From: JBCCXZ01 sp965228005
GTDB taxonomy: Bacteria > Planctomycetota > Planctomycetia > Pirellulales > Lacipirellulaceae
Reading direction: 5' to 3'
Assembly (NCBI GenBank): GCA_965228005.1
Contig: CBDDGV010000003.1
Coordinates: 744,001 to 808,000 of the forward strand
Length of the DNA: 64,000 bases
Shown here piece after piece: positions 17,039-25,800 of this stretch. Numbering within the stretch: position 1 is the first letter of the stretch; every line of letters begins with the position of its first letter. The position numbers and the translations under genes were made by a program. The notes under the pieces were generated by a model, which saw only the letters and a list, made by a program, of their open reading frames with translations, had not been told where the DNA came from and did no database searches.

Positions 17039-17638
17039 CTAAGCCACCTTCCGCACCACGCCGGTGACCACGCCGAGCACCTTCACGTTGCGGCTGTAGA
17101 TCGGCTTCATGCTCTTATTGGCCGGCTGCAGGCGGATGCGGTTCGCCTCGGGGTACCAGTACTTGAGGGTCGCCTCGCCGTCGTCGGTGAGCGCCACGAC
17201 GATGTCGCCCCGGTCGGCGGTGCGGGCCTTGCGGCAGATGACCACGTCGCCGTCGGCGATCTGGGCGTCGATCATCGATTCGCCCGTCACGAGGAGCGCA
17301 AACTGGTTCTTGTGGTGGAACCAGTCGTCGAAGTCGAACCGCTCCGACTGCTCGATCGCCTCGGCCAGGTTGCCAGCGGCGATCTGGCCGACCAGCGGCA
17401 TGCCGGGTTCGGGCAGGGCCTCGTCGGTGAGCTGGATCGCCCGCGACATGTTGGCTTCGCGGGTGATGAAGCCCTTCTTCTCCAGGGCCTTCAGGTGGCA
17501 CATCACGCCGTTGGGCGAAGCGATCTCGAAGTGGTCGCCGATCTCGCGGACCGTTGGCCCGTAGCCCCGGTTCTCGATCAAACCGTGGATGAAGTCGAGC
17601 ACTTCCTTCTGGCGGCGTGTAAGCTGGTCGAAAGACAT
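17039..17638 (-). CDS. lexA: LexA repressor, SOS regulator
   Basis: The 199-residue protein is a LexA repressor. It has an N-terminal winged helix (LTRRQKEVLDFIHGLIENRG, GPTVREIGDHFEIASPNGVM), an autocleavage site A88-G89 (QIAAGN), and the peptidase dyad S121 (GESMID) and K159 (ATLKYW). RecA bound to single-stranded DNA would trigger cleavage and release SOS genes. The start at 17638 carries a strong purine-rich site (GGGGGAG about 9 bases upstream on the minus strand). The reading frame continues further upstream, but without LexA character. It is divergent from the oxidoreductase gene, and a partial dyad lies between them. Confidence 0.95.
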   Translation of the reverse strand: MSFDQLTRRQKEVLDFIHGLIENRGYGPTVREIGDHFEIASPNGVMCHLKALEKKGFITREANMSRAIQLTDEALPEPGMPLVGQIAAGNLAEAIEQSERFDFDDWFHHKNQFALLVTGESMIDAQIADGDVVICRKARTADRGDIVVALTDDGEATLKYWYPEANRIRLQPANKSMKPIYSRNVKVLGVVTGVVRKVA

Positions 17639-17804
17639 TAGTGGAAATCTCCCCCTGGAGGCGCCTGGTGCGGGCCCGCCGACGCACGTTGCGCAGATCG
17701 GAGCGGCCGCCTTGGTCATTTGTTCTGTGGGGTGAATACCCGGCCCGGTGAAAGCACCGTGCCGTATCCCCGGTCGTCCTTTAGAGTTATCGTAATATAC
17801 GCCC

Positions 17805-17829
17805 GTACACATGACAAGTTCACCTGTAC
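17805..17829. promoter_or_regulatory. Partial dyad between lexA and the divergent gene
   Basis: GTACA at 17805 and TGTAC ending at 17829 are exact reverse complements, and inner bases are partly symmetric (GTACANNTGA on both strands). The site lies about 170 bases upstream of lexA and overlaps the proposed start of the oxidoreductase. It could be an operator for LexA or another repressor. I do not know the LexA box of this lineage. Confidence 0.3.
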
Positions 17830-18995
17830 ACGCTTTTCTGGTCGGCCGGCTGTGCGGTTTGGGTAAATGGGGTAATTCCGGGCTGGGCTGGCTGTTTTTG
17901 GCCGGTTGCGTATTGGTTTTGGGGGCCGGAGAGATGACAAACGCCGCTGAACCGGCGGTCCAGGCAGCGGGCGAACCGGTGCGGGTTGCAGTGGCCGGGC
18001 TCACGCACACCCACGTCCACTGGATCCTCGGCCGGCCCGACCGGGGCGATATCCGGCTGGTTGGCATCGCCGAGACCAACCGAGACCTGGCCGAGCGGTA
18101 CTGCGAACGCCACGACCTGCCGACGGAGTTGATCTACCCGTCGCTCGACGCGATGCTCGCCGACGCCAACCCGGAGGCGGTGACCGCCTTCGGCACGATC
18201 CGCCAGCACCTGGAAGTGATTGAAGCGTGCGCGCCGCGGGGCGTTCACGTGATGGTCGAGAAGCCTTTGGCGGTGAGCCTCGAACACGCCCGACGGATGG
18301 CCTCGCTCGCCCGCGAGCACGGCGTGCACCTGCTGACCAACTACGAAACCAGTTGGTACCCCAGCCTGCACGAGTTGAAGCGACGGGTCGACGCGGGCGA
18401 GATCGGCTCCTTGCGGAAGGTAGTCGCCCACGCGGGGCACCCGGGGCCGATCGAGATCGGCTGCAACCCGGAGTTCACCGACTGGCTCTGCGACCCCGTG
18501 GAGAACGGCGGCGGGGCGCTGCCCGACTTCGGCTGCTACGGCGTGAACCTGACGACGTGGCTCCGCGGCGGCGAGCGGCCGTTGTCGGTCTCCGCGGTCA
18601 CCCAGCAGATGAAGCCGGAGAAGTACCCGCTGGTGGAGGACGAGGCAACGATCGTGCTGACCTACCCGCGGTGCCAGGCGATAGTGCAGGCTTCCTGGAA
18701 CTGGCCCGTCCACCGCAAGGACCTGACCGCATACGGCACGAAAGGTCTCCTGAACGCCCGCGACCACGACACGCTGCTCTCCGGCGGCGAGACGCTGGAG
18801 TTGGAGCCCCTCGAAGCACCTGCGTTGCAGCCGCCTTACGACGACCCGTTCGCGCTGTTAGCCGCGGCGGTCCGCGGGCGGCTCGACCCCTCGGGGTCGC
18901 TGTCGTCGCTGGAAAACAACCTCGTGGTAGTCGAGGTGCTCGACGCGGCCAAGAAGTCCGCCGTTGAAGGTGTGCGGATTGAGCTTAGGAGATAA
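17811..18995 (+). CDS. Exported Gfo/Idh/MocA-family oxidoreductase
   Basis: The 394-residue product has an N-terminal hydrophobic signal (about residues 24-40, GLGWLFLAGCVLVLGAG) followed by an Ala-rich cleavage region, so it is probably exported. The Rossmann half begins VRVAVAGLTHTHVHWIL, where the usual GxGxxG is altered, and includes VMVEKPLAV, the EKP motif of the family. The C-terminal half (GGGALPDFGCYGVNL) is the substrate domain. Such enzymes oxidise or isomerise sugars with bound NAD(P). Planctomycetes carry many exported paralogues. The start could be ATG 17934 (MTNAAEPA) if the leader is not used. The gene is divergent from lexA. Confidence 0.8.
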   Translation: MTSSPVHAFLVGRLCGLGKWGNSGLGWLFLAGCVLVLGAGEMTNAAEPAVQAAGEPVRVAVAGLTHTHVHWILGRPDRGDIRLVGIAETNRDLAERYCERHDLPTELIYPSLDAMLADANPEAVTAFGTIRQHLEVIEACAPRGVHVMVEKPLAVSLEHARRMASLAREHGVHLLTNYETSWYPSLHELKRRVDAGEIGSLRKVVAHAGHPGPIEIGCNPEFTDWLCDPVENGGGALPDFGCYGVNLTTWLRGGERPLSVSAVTQQMKPEKYPLVEDEATIVLTYPRCQAIVQASWNWPVHRKDLTAYGTKGLLNARDHDTLLSGGETLELEPLEAPALQPPYDDPFALLAAAVRGRLDPSGSLSSLENNLVVVEVLDAAKKSAVEGVRIELRR

Positions 18996-19103
18996 GGAGA
19001 TGAAGCCGGGAATAGGGAGATGGCGGCTCTGCGGACCCAGAAAGGCACGGCACAACGATCCCTATTGCTTATCCCCCTTCATCCCCAACATCTCCCTATC
19101 TCT
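18987..19103. repeat. Imperfect inverted repeat after the oxidoreductase
   Basis: A GGAGATAAGGAGATGAAG stretch at 18988 onward and CTTCATCCCCAACATCTCCC with CTATCTC at about 19078-19103 are rough reverse complements, and inner AATAGGGA and TCCCTATT words also pair. It resembles a decayed dispersed palindrome and may terminate the oxidoreductase transcript. Confidence 0.45.
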
Positions 19104-19157
19104 TTTCTGCACCCGAGCCAGTAGCTAGCCGACCGCACAGTCTGCTAGCCTCTGGGA

Positions 19158-19928
19158 ATGAACCACCCGCTCCGCTGGTCCGCGATTGTTGCGCTCGAAG
19201 AACCTGTGATGCCGTCGGCCGAGGACCTGGCCGCTGCGGTCGCGAGGTCGTTCCCGGACGCGCCGGCCCTGACGCCCGCTGGGGCTTCGGAGAATTTGCT
19301 GAGTTTCTCTATTGGCGACCACACCGCCGCGGTGACGTTGGTGCCGACGCCGATCCCCGCCTCACAGCTCGAAGGCCCCACGGCCACGGCTTGGTATTGG
19401 CCCGACGCGGCCGAGGCGTTCGGGCGGCACACGGCGCACCTGCTGGTGACGCTGATCGATGAGGGCGGCAGCGCGATCGACAAGAGCATCCGGCTCACCC
19501 AGTTGGTGTCCGCCGCCGCGGAAACGACGGGCGCCGTCGGCATTTTTTGGGGCCCGGGCCGGCTGGTGCACCAACCCGCTGCGTTCGCCGAGCAGGCGCA
19601 GCAGATGTCGCCGGACGACCTGCCGCTATTCCTGTGGGTCGACTTCCGCGTGGGCCAGGCCGACGAGGCGACGGTGGGCTTGTTCACCACGGGGCTGGCG
19701 GCGTTGGGGATCGACGAGATCGAGGTCGCTTCGTTCGCGGGCGAGCCGCCGCAGCTGATCTCGCACACCTACAACATCGCGCACTACCTGCTCACCAGCC
19801 GAAAAGCCGTCAACGATGGCCAGACCATCGGCGTGAGCGAGGAGGAGATGGCCACGATCACCCGCGGCCCCTCGATGCTCGACCCGGAGCTGGAGGTGTG
19901 GCGGCTGGCGTTCGAGCCGAACGCCTGA
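19158..19928 (+). CDS. DUF4261 domain protein
   Basis: The 256-residue protein matches the DUF4261 family in length and layout: an N-terminal SAIVALEEPVMPSAEDLAAA, a central TATAWYWPDAAEAFGRHTAHLLVTL, then GAVGIFWGPGRLVHQP, PLFLWVDFRV, and a C-terminal SHTYNIAHYLLTSRKAVNDGQTIG in parts. The family has no established biochemical role and often accompanies suppressor-of-fused or ankyrin-type immunity proteins. There is no signal peptide. It is flanked by a repeat upstream and an unrelated operon downstream. Confidence 0.7.
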   Translation: MNHPLRWSAIVALEEPVMPSAEDLAAAVARSFPDAPALTPAGASENLLSFSIGDHTAAVTLVPTPIPASQLEGPTATAWYWPDAAEAFGRHTAHLLVTLIDEGGSAIDKSIRLTQLVSAAAETTGAVGIFWGPGRLVHQPAAFAEQAQQMSPDDLPLFLWVDFRVGQADEATVGLFTTGLAALGIDEIEVASFAGEPPQLISHTYNIAHYLLTSRKAVNDGQTIGVSEEEMATITRGPSMLDPELEVWRLAFEPNA

Positions 19929-20111
19929 CCGGCCTCAGCAAGGAATGGAAGCGGTTTCCGGGGGGCGGTGGCCAAGCTCTTTGGCAGTGTCGAAGCCTAC
20001 TCGGCGGCCCCTTTGCCCGGGCGGCAGCGGCCGGAGTAGCTTTCGCAGAAGTCGGCGCCGGAAAAACGGACTCACTTGACGGCAAGCAGCGCCGGCCGCA
20101 TCGTGGCCCAG

Positions 20112-21065
20112 ATGGATACCCAACAAGCGGCTTCTTTGGTCAAGTTGCGGCGCCCGGTCCACGGGGTGAGCGCGGTCCTGCTTCCGTTCATGGAGGACGG
20201 GTCGGTCGACTGGCCTTCGTTCCGGGTGCTCCTTGAGCGGACCGTCGAGGCGGGGCTGACGCCGGCGGTCAACATGGACACCGGCTACGTCAACCTGCTG
20301 GACGACGCGACGCGGCTTGAGGTCCTCCGGCAGACGCAAGACGCATTGGGCGGCGGGCCGTTTGTGGCCGGGGCTTTCGTCGCCGACCGGCCCGGCGACG
20401 CCTTCGACCGCGACGCCTACCTCGCCCGCTGTGAGGAAGTCGGCTCCCACGGCGCCACGCCGGTGATCTTCCAGTCGTACGGCCTGGCCCACCAGCCGGA
20501 CGACGCGGTGGCCGCCAACTACAGAGCCATCGCCGCCGAGTGCGACCGGTTCATCGGCTTCGAGCTGGGCGAGATGTTCGCCCCCTTCGGCAAGATCTAC
20601 AGCCTCGATGTCTACCGCGATTGGATGGAGCTGCCGCAGTGCGAGGGCGCCAAGCACTCGTCGCTCGATCGCGGGTTGGAGTGGCAGCGGCTCGCGTTGC
20701 GCGACGAGGTCCGGCCCGACTTCCGCGTCTACACCGGCAACGACCTGGCGATCGACATGATCGCCTACGGGAGCGACTACCTGCTGGGGCTGAGTGCGTT
20801 CGCGCCCGACGCGTTCGCCCGCCGCGACGCCCTGTGGCAAGCAGGCGACGCCTCGTGGAACCAACTCAACGACGTGCTGCAGTACCTGGGTTTCCTGGCG
20901 TTCCGCCCGCCGACGCCGGCCTACAAGCACTCCGCGGCGATGTTCCTGCACACGCGGGGGTGGCTGCCGTCGTCGGCCACGCACCCGGACAGCCCCGAAC
21001 GCGGCCCGGCCGATCGGGAACTGCTCGCCCAGGTCGTGGGCATGCTGGACGCTTCCCTCGGTTAG
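20112..21065 (+). CDS. Dihydrodipicolinate synthase-like aldolase family protein
   Basis: The 317-residue product has the (beta/alpha)8 order of the DapA/NAL aldolase superfamily: PVHGVSAVLLPFMEDGSVDW at the N-terminus, VNMDTGYVNLL where the substrate-binding motif normally sits, and GAKHSSLDRGLEW at the position of the Schiff-base lysine (GxKxSS), so catalysis through a lysine imine is likely. The start at 20112 (MDTQQAASLVKLRRP) matches family length. The frame extends upstream to a TTG at 20076. A flavin oxidoreductase gene starts 36 bases after its stop, so the two may act in one catabolic pathway, substrate unknown. Confidence 0.75.
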   Translation: MDTQQAASLVKLRRPVHGVSAVLLPFMEDGSVDWPSFRVLLERTVEAGLTPAVNMDTGYVNLLDDATRLEVLRQTQDALGGGPFVAGAFVADRPGDAFDRDAYLARCEEVGSHGATPVIFQSYGLAHQPDDAVAANYRAIAAECDRFIGFELGEMFAPFGKIYSLDVYRDWMELPQCEGAKHSSLDRGLEWQRLALRDEVRPDFRVYTGNDLAIDMIAYGSDYLLGLSAFAPDAFARRDALWQAGDASWNQLNDVLQYLGFLAFRPPTPAYKHSAAMFLHTRGWLPSSATHPDSPERGPADRELLAQVVGMLDASLG

Positions 21066-21101
21066 TCTCACCATTCCGCCGGTTCCTCGACGACGCACGC
21101 G

Positions 21102-22517
21102 ATGAAATTCCCCAAGATCGCCAGCCTGAAGACCGCCGAAGCGTTCCGCGGGCACGTCGCCGAGCTGGGCGTCGACTTGCCGTTCGAGGAGGAGCTGGAA
21201 GCAGGGCCCGTTTCACCGCTCGGCAAACCGGTCACCGTTGGCGACGACGTCGTCGGCAACCGCTTCTGCATCCTGCCGATGGAGGGCTGGGACGGCACAC
21301 TCGACGGCCGGCCCACCGACCTGGTCCGCCGCCGTTGGCGCCGCTTCGGCGAGAGCGGAGCCAAGCTCATTTGGGGCGGCGAGGCGGTGGCCGTGCGGCA
21401 CGACGGCCGAGCGAATCCCAACCAGCTCATGCTCACCGGGGCGTCGGTCGGCGAGATCGAGTCGCTGAGGGCCGAGCTGGAAGCGACGCACCAGGAGCGG
21501 TTCGGCTCGACGGACGACCTGCTCGTCGGGCTGCAGCTGACCCACTCCGGCCGCTTCGCCCGCCCGAACGACAAGAAGCGTCCCGAGCCGCGGGTCGCCT
21601 ACCGGCACCCGGTGCTCGACCCCCGCGTCGGGGTGGAAGACGACGGGCCGGTGCTCAGCGACGACGAGCTGGCGCAGCTCGCGGACGACTTCATCCAGGC
21701 CGCCCGCCTGGCCCGCGACGCGGGGTTCCGGTTCGTCGACATCAAGCACTGCCACGGCTACCTCGGGCACGAGCTGCTCTCCGGCTTCGACCGCCCGGGA
21801 CGCTACGGGGGCGACTTCGAGGGGCGCACCCGGTTCTTGCGCGACGTGGTAGAAGGCGTCCGCAGCGAGGCGCCGGGTTTGGAGATCGGCGTCCGCGTGA
21901 GCGTGTTCGACTGGACGCCCTTCCGGGCCGGCGAGGACGGCACCGGCGAGGCGGAGATTGTCGGCCCGTACCGCTACGCCTTCGGCGGCGACGGGACCGC
22001 CACGGGCATCGACCTCACCGAGCCGAGCCGCTTTATGGAGCTGCTCACGAGCCTCGGCATCCGGATGGTCTGCACCACGGTCGGCAGCCCCTATTACAAC
22101 CCGCACATCCAGCGGCCGGCGGCGTTTCCGCCCTCAGACGGCTACCAGCCGCCCGAGGACCCGCTGGTCGGCGTCGCCCGGCAGATCAACGCCACCGCCG
22201 AGCTGCGGAAGAAGCACCCCGACTTGTTGGTCGTCGGCTCGGGCTACAGCTACCTGCAGGAGTGGCTGCCCAACGTCGGGCAGGCGGTCGTCCGGGCGGG
22301 CATGGCCGACTCGGTCGGCCTGGGCCGCATGGTGCTCTCCTACCCCGACCTGCCCGCCGACGTGCTCCAGGGGAAGACCCTGGCCCGGAAGAGAATCTGC
22401 CGCACCTTCAGCGACTGCACCACCGCCCCGCGGAACGGCCTGATCTCCGGCTGTTACCCGCTAGACGCGTTCTACAAGTCGCGAGCCGAGGCGAAGCAGC
22501 TCGCTCAGCTTGGTTAA
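21102..22517 (+). CDS. Old Yellow Enzyme-like NADH:flavin oxidoreductase
   Basis: This 471-residue enzyme has the FMN-binding barrel of the OYE family: FCILPMEGWDGTLDGRPTDL near the start, GLQLTHSGRFARP, and KHCHGYLGHELLSGFDRPGR with YGGDFEGRTRF, the family core in slightly changed wording. After these comes SVGLGRMVLSYPDL, part of the phosphate site. The usual C-terminal 4Fe-4S and NAD domains of the long OYE type are absent, but Cys residues near the end (RICRTFSDCTTAP and GLISGCYPLD) resemble the CxxC region that follows the barrel. It probably reduces an enone-type or enoyl substrate together with the aldolase-like neighbour. Confidence 0.82.
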   Translation: MKFPKIASLKTAEAFRGHVAELGVDLPFEEELEAGPVSPLGKPVTVGDDVVGNRFCILPMEGWDGTLDGRPTDLVRRRWRRFGESGAKLIWGGEAVAVRHDGRANPNQLMLTGASVGEIESLRAELEATHQERFGSTDDLLVGLQLTHSGRFARPNDKKRPEPRVAYRHPVLDPRVGVEDDGPVLSDDELAQLADDFIQAARLARDAGFRFVDIKHCHGYLGHELLSGFDRPGRYGGDFEGRTRFLRDVVEGVRSEAPGLEIGVRVSVFDWTPFRAGEDGTGEAEIVGPYRYAFGGDGTATGIDLTEPSRFMELLTSLGIRMVCTTVGSPYYNPHIQRPAAFPPSDGYQPPEDPLVGVARQINATAELRKKHPDLLVVGSGYSYLQEWLPNVGQAVVRAGMADSVGLGRMVLSYPDLPADVLQGKTLARKRICRTFSDCTTAPRNGLISGCYPLDAFYKSRAEAKQLAQLG

Positions 22518-22884
22518 GGCCGCCAACACAAGGGTCCAAGGGCGGTCGAGAAGGGTGGCCTCATCGGCTTTTTGCGCGATTGTCGTGCTCCGAGCGGCTC
22601 TAAGAGTCGCTGTGTGTGTCGTTTGCGCCGGTCGACAATGCAGCCGCTTCCTGCGCATCTCGCACTAGTCTTGCTGCACTTTGCGGTGCGGCATTGGGAG
22701 CGATTCCGCCAGCCGCCAAGAATCTCAGGATTTTGGCTCTCCGGCTGTCCGCGCCGGGGGCTTCCATGGCGGATTAGTACTAGGAGGTCCCCTCCCAAGA
22801 ACCAGTGCGTAGGCCGCAGCTCACGGTTACGATGGCCGTTTGCTGCGTCTTTTCAGCCAGAGCTTCTCACCGGAATGACCCGCC
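22518..22884. other. Upstream region of the giant gene, no gene seen
   Basis: About 370 bases between the flavin oxidoreductase and the giant surface-protein gene. Short frames here lack protein character. No clear promoter, repeat or terminator was recognised. The region probably holds the giant gene's promoter and leader. Confidence 0.5.
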
Positions 22885-25800
22885 ATGGCCCGCATGCAAC
22901 GCTTCGACTGGAACCGTCTTCACCGCAAGCCGGTGCGTACTCCCCGCAAATCGCCCGCGTCCTACGACCGGCGGCTCCGCCTCGAGGAACTGGAAGACCG
23001 CCGCGTGCTCGCGCCGGTCGCCAGCATCTCGTTCGCCACCGACGAGATCTTTGAGGAAGAGATCGTCTTCGGTTCGGGGTTCAACGACGCGATCCAGCTC
23101 GACGGCTTCGACGACCGCGTGCGTCTGAACGCGGCCGAAGCCGCCTTCGACTCGATCACCGATGCGATCACCGTCGAGGCGTGGTTCCGCGTCGACTCGT
23201 TCGACACGCCCAACCAGACCATCATCTCCAAGGGCAGCGGCCTCTGGGAGATCACCCGCAACGGCTCGGGCAACTCGCTCCGCTTCCAGATCGTCAACGG
23301 CCTCGAGGTCAGCGCCACGACGAACATCAACGACGGCAACTGGCACCACGTGCGGGGAACGGTTCCTGGCTCGGGCCTGGGCAGCATGCAGATCTTCATC
23401 GACGGCAAGCTGGAGGGCAGCACGCCCGTCGATAACAACGGGCTCCCGACGAACAACTCCGAAGCCGTCATCGGCGCCAACTCAGCCATCGCGGGGCGGC
23501 ACTTCAACGGCGCGATCGACGAGGTGCGGGTCTGGAACGTCCATGCTTCGCAGGTCCCCGGGCGCGAAACCACGCTCTCCGGCGCCGAGCCGGGCTTGGT
23601 GGCCTACTACCAATTCGACGACGGCACGGCGACCGACCAGACCGGAGGCGGGGGCGACGGCCTCCTGGTGGGCAACCCGACCTTCGGCGATTCGGTGCGG
23701 CCCGCGATCACGGGCTTCGTCGACGTGCAGCTCTCCGAGCCCGTGACCGACCAGCCCGGCATCATCCTGAACTACTCCCTCAGCGGCACGGCAACGCAGG
23801 GCGTCGACTTCTACTCGTCGCAGCTCGACATCGCCACGACCGACGCGAACCCTCCGACCAACTCGATCTTCATCGCCGAGGGCGAGGACTCCGCACGGAT
23901 CTCGGTCGCGGCGCTCGCCGACGCCGTGGACGAAGGGACCGAGACGATCACGATTACGCTCGAGGCCGACACGAACCCCTTCGGCCTGCCCAGCCCTCCT
24001 AACGATCGCTACACCCTGGGCGGGCAGACCGTGGCCACGATCGACATCCGCGACTCGGAGACGTTCGACGTCGGCATCATCGGCGCCAACCTCTTCGGCG
24101 AGAACGCCTCCGTGGAAGGCCTGTCGCTCAATCCCAGCGGCGCCGCCACGCTCCGGGTGAAGCTCGCCAGCAAGCCGACCGCGGACGTCACCCTGAATGT
24201 GGGCGAATCCGTATCGGGCGGCATGCTGAGCGCGGCGAGTCTGCTGTTCACGCCCGCCAACTGGGACACCCCGCAGGACGTGACCATCAGCGACCTGGCC
24301 GGGCTGATCACCGACGACAACTCCCGCGACTTCTTGGGTTTTCTGACGCTTACCGCGGTCAGCGCCGACACCGCCTACGACCCCCTGTTTACATCGTACA
24401 GCGTGTTCGACTCGGCCTTGAACGTGAAGCTGAACGTCGACGAGGGCGCGGCGGCCCAGCCGGTCACGCCCAGGGTCGGCGTCCGCCGCGCCGCCGACGC
24501 CGAAGAGGGTGAGATCGAACCGGGCGTGTTCACCATCTCCTCCGACGTGGCCGCGCCCGCGGGCGGGCTGCGGGTGTTCTACACCATCACGACCGGTGCG
24601 GGAGAAATCGGCACGCAGTTTAACGTGCTCGACGGGGCCGGCAGCAACTCCGGTTTCGTCGACATCGCGGCCGGCGAGGTCTCCGCCACGGTGCTGATCG
24701 ACGCGATCGACGACGACGTGGACGACGGCACGACCCTGGTCGGCATCGACATCGACTCGGACGCCGCCTACTTGATCGACGGCGGGTTCGGATCGGCCCA
24801 GCTCGACGTGCTGGACAACGACTCCGCGCGGATCGTGACCTCGACCCTCACCAACCTGGCCAGCCTCGACACCGACTTCGAGACCCTGATCGAGGTCGAC
24901 GAACTATTCTCGCTGGACGTCACGTCCTTCACCCAAACCGCCAGCGGCTACACCGCGACGGTCAGCGTCGACCTGACCGCCGACCCCGGGGCCCCCGTCA
25001 CGCTCACGCTGGACGACGCCAACTCGGCCGCCACGGGGCAGGTTTCGTTCGGCATAGGGGATACCGGTCCGAAGAGCCTCACGCTCGACCTGGTCGAAGG
25101 CGCCGACGGGAGTCTCCGCCTGGACCTCTCCACCGACGCGAACGGCAGCGCCTCGTACAACAACCTCACCGCCGCGTTGCCCTTCCGCCAGTTCGCCGCG
25201 GAGTTCGATTCCGAGACGAACCTCTCCACCTCCGAAGACGGGGACGACTTCCTGTTCGGCGTGCGGCTCAACAGCGAGCCGACCGCCGCGGTGACGGTTA
25301 CCCTGACCAGCACCGACACGTCCGAGGGGCAGATCAACACGGTCCTCAACTTCGACAACACCAACTGGGACCAGTACCAGGTGGTGACCGTCGTTGCGCA
25401 GGACGACATGTTCGACGACGGCGAGGTGGAGTACTCCGTCAACGTCGACGCCGCCAGCACCGACCTGGTGTACGACCCGCTGTCCGCCGACTTCGACCTC
25501 GTGAACGAGGACAACGAGACGGACGAGGACCCGCTGTTCGACGCCAGCGACGACAGCCCGATCCTCGCGGGCATCACGCCGCTGCTGGAGAACCCCGAAG
25601 AAGGCTTCGCAAACGGGCAGTTCCAGATCTCGCTCAGCGCCCCCGCGCCCGTGGGCGGCCTGATCGTCGATTACGCCATCTTCGAGGGCTCGGCCACGCT
25701 GGACGACATCGACGTGCCGGAGTTCATCGAGCGGTTCGGCGACAACAACCCGCTGGCCACGACCCAGGTCGAGAGCTCCGACACCATCATCGGCGCCCGG

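Noticed and set aside
22518..22884. Possible coding frame before the giant gene
   Set aside because: The short frames have no start context or domain. It is probably leader and promoter DNA.
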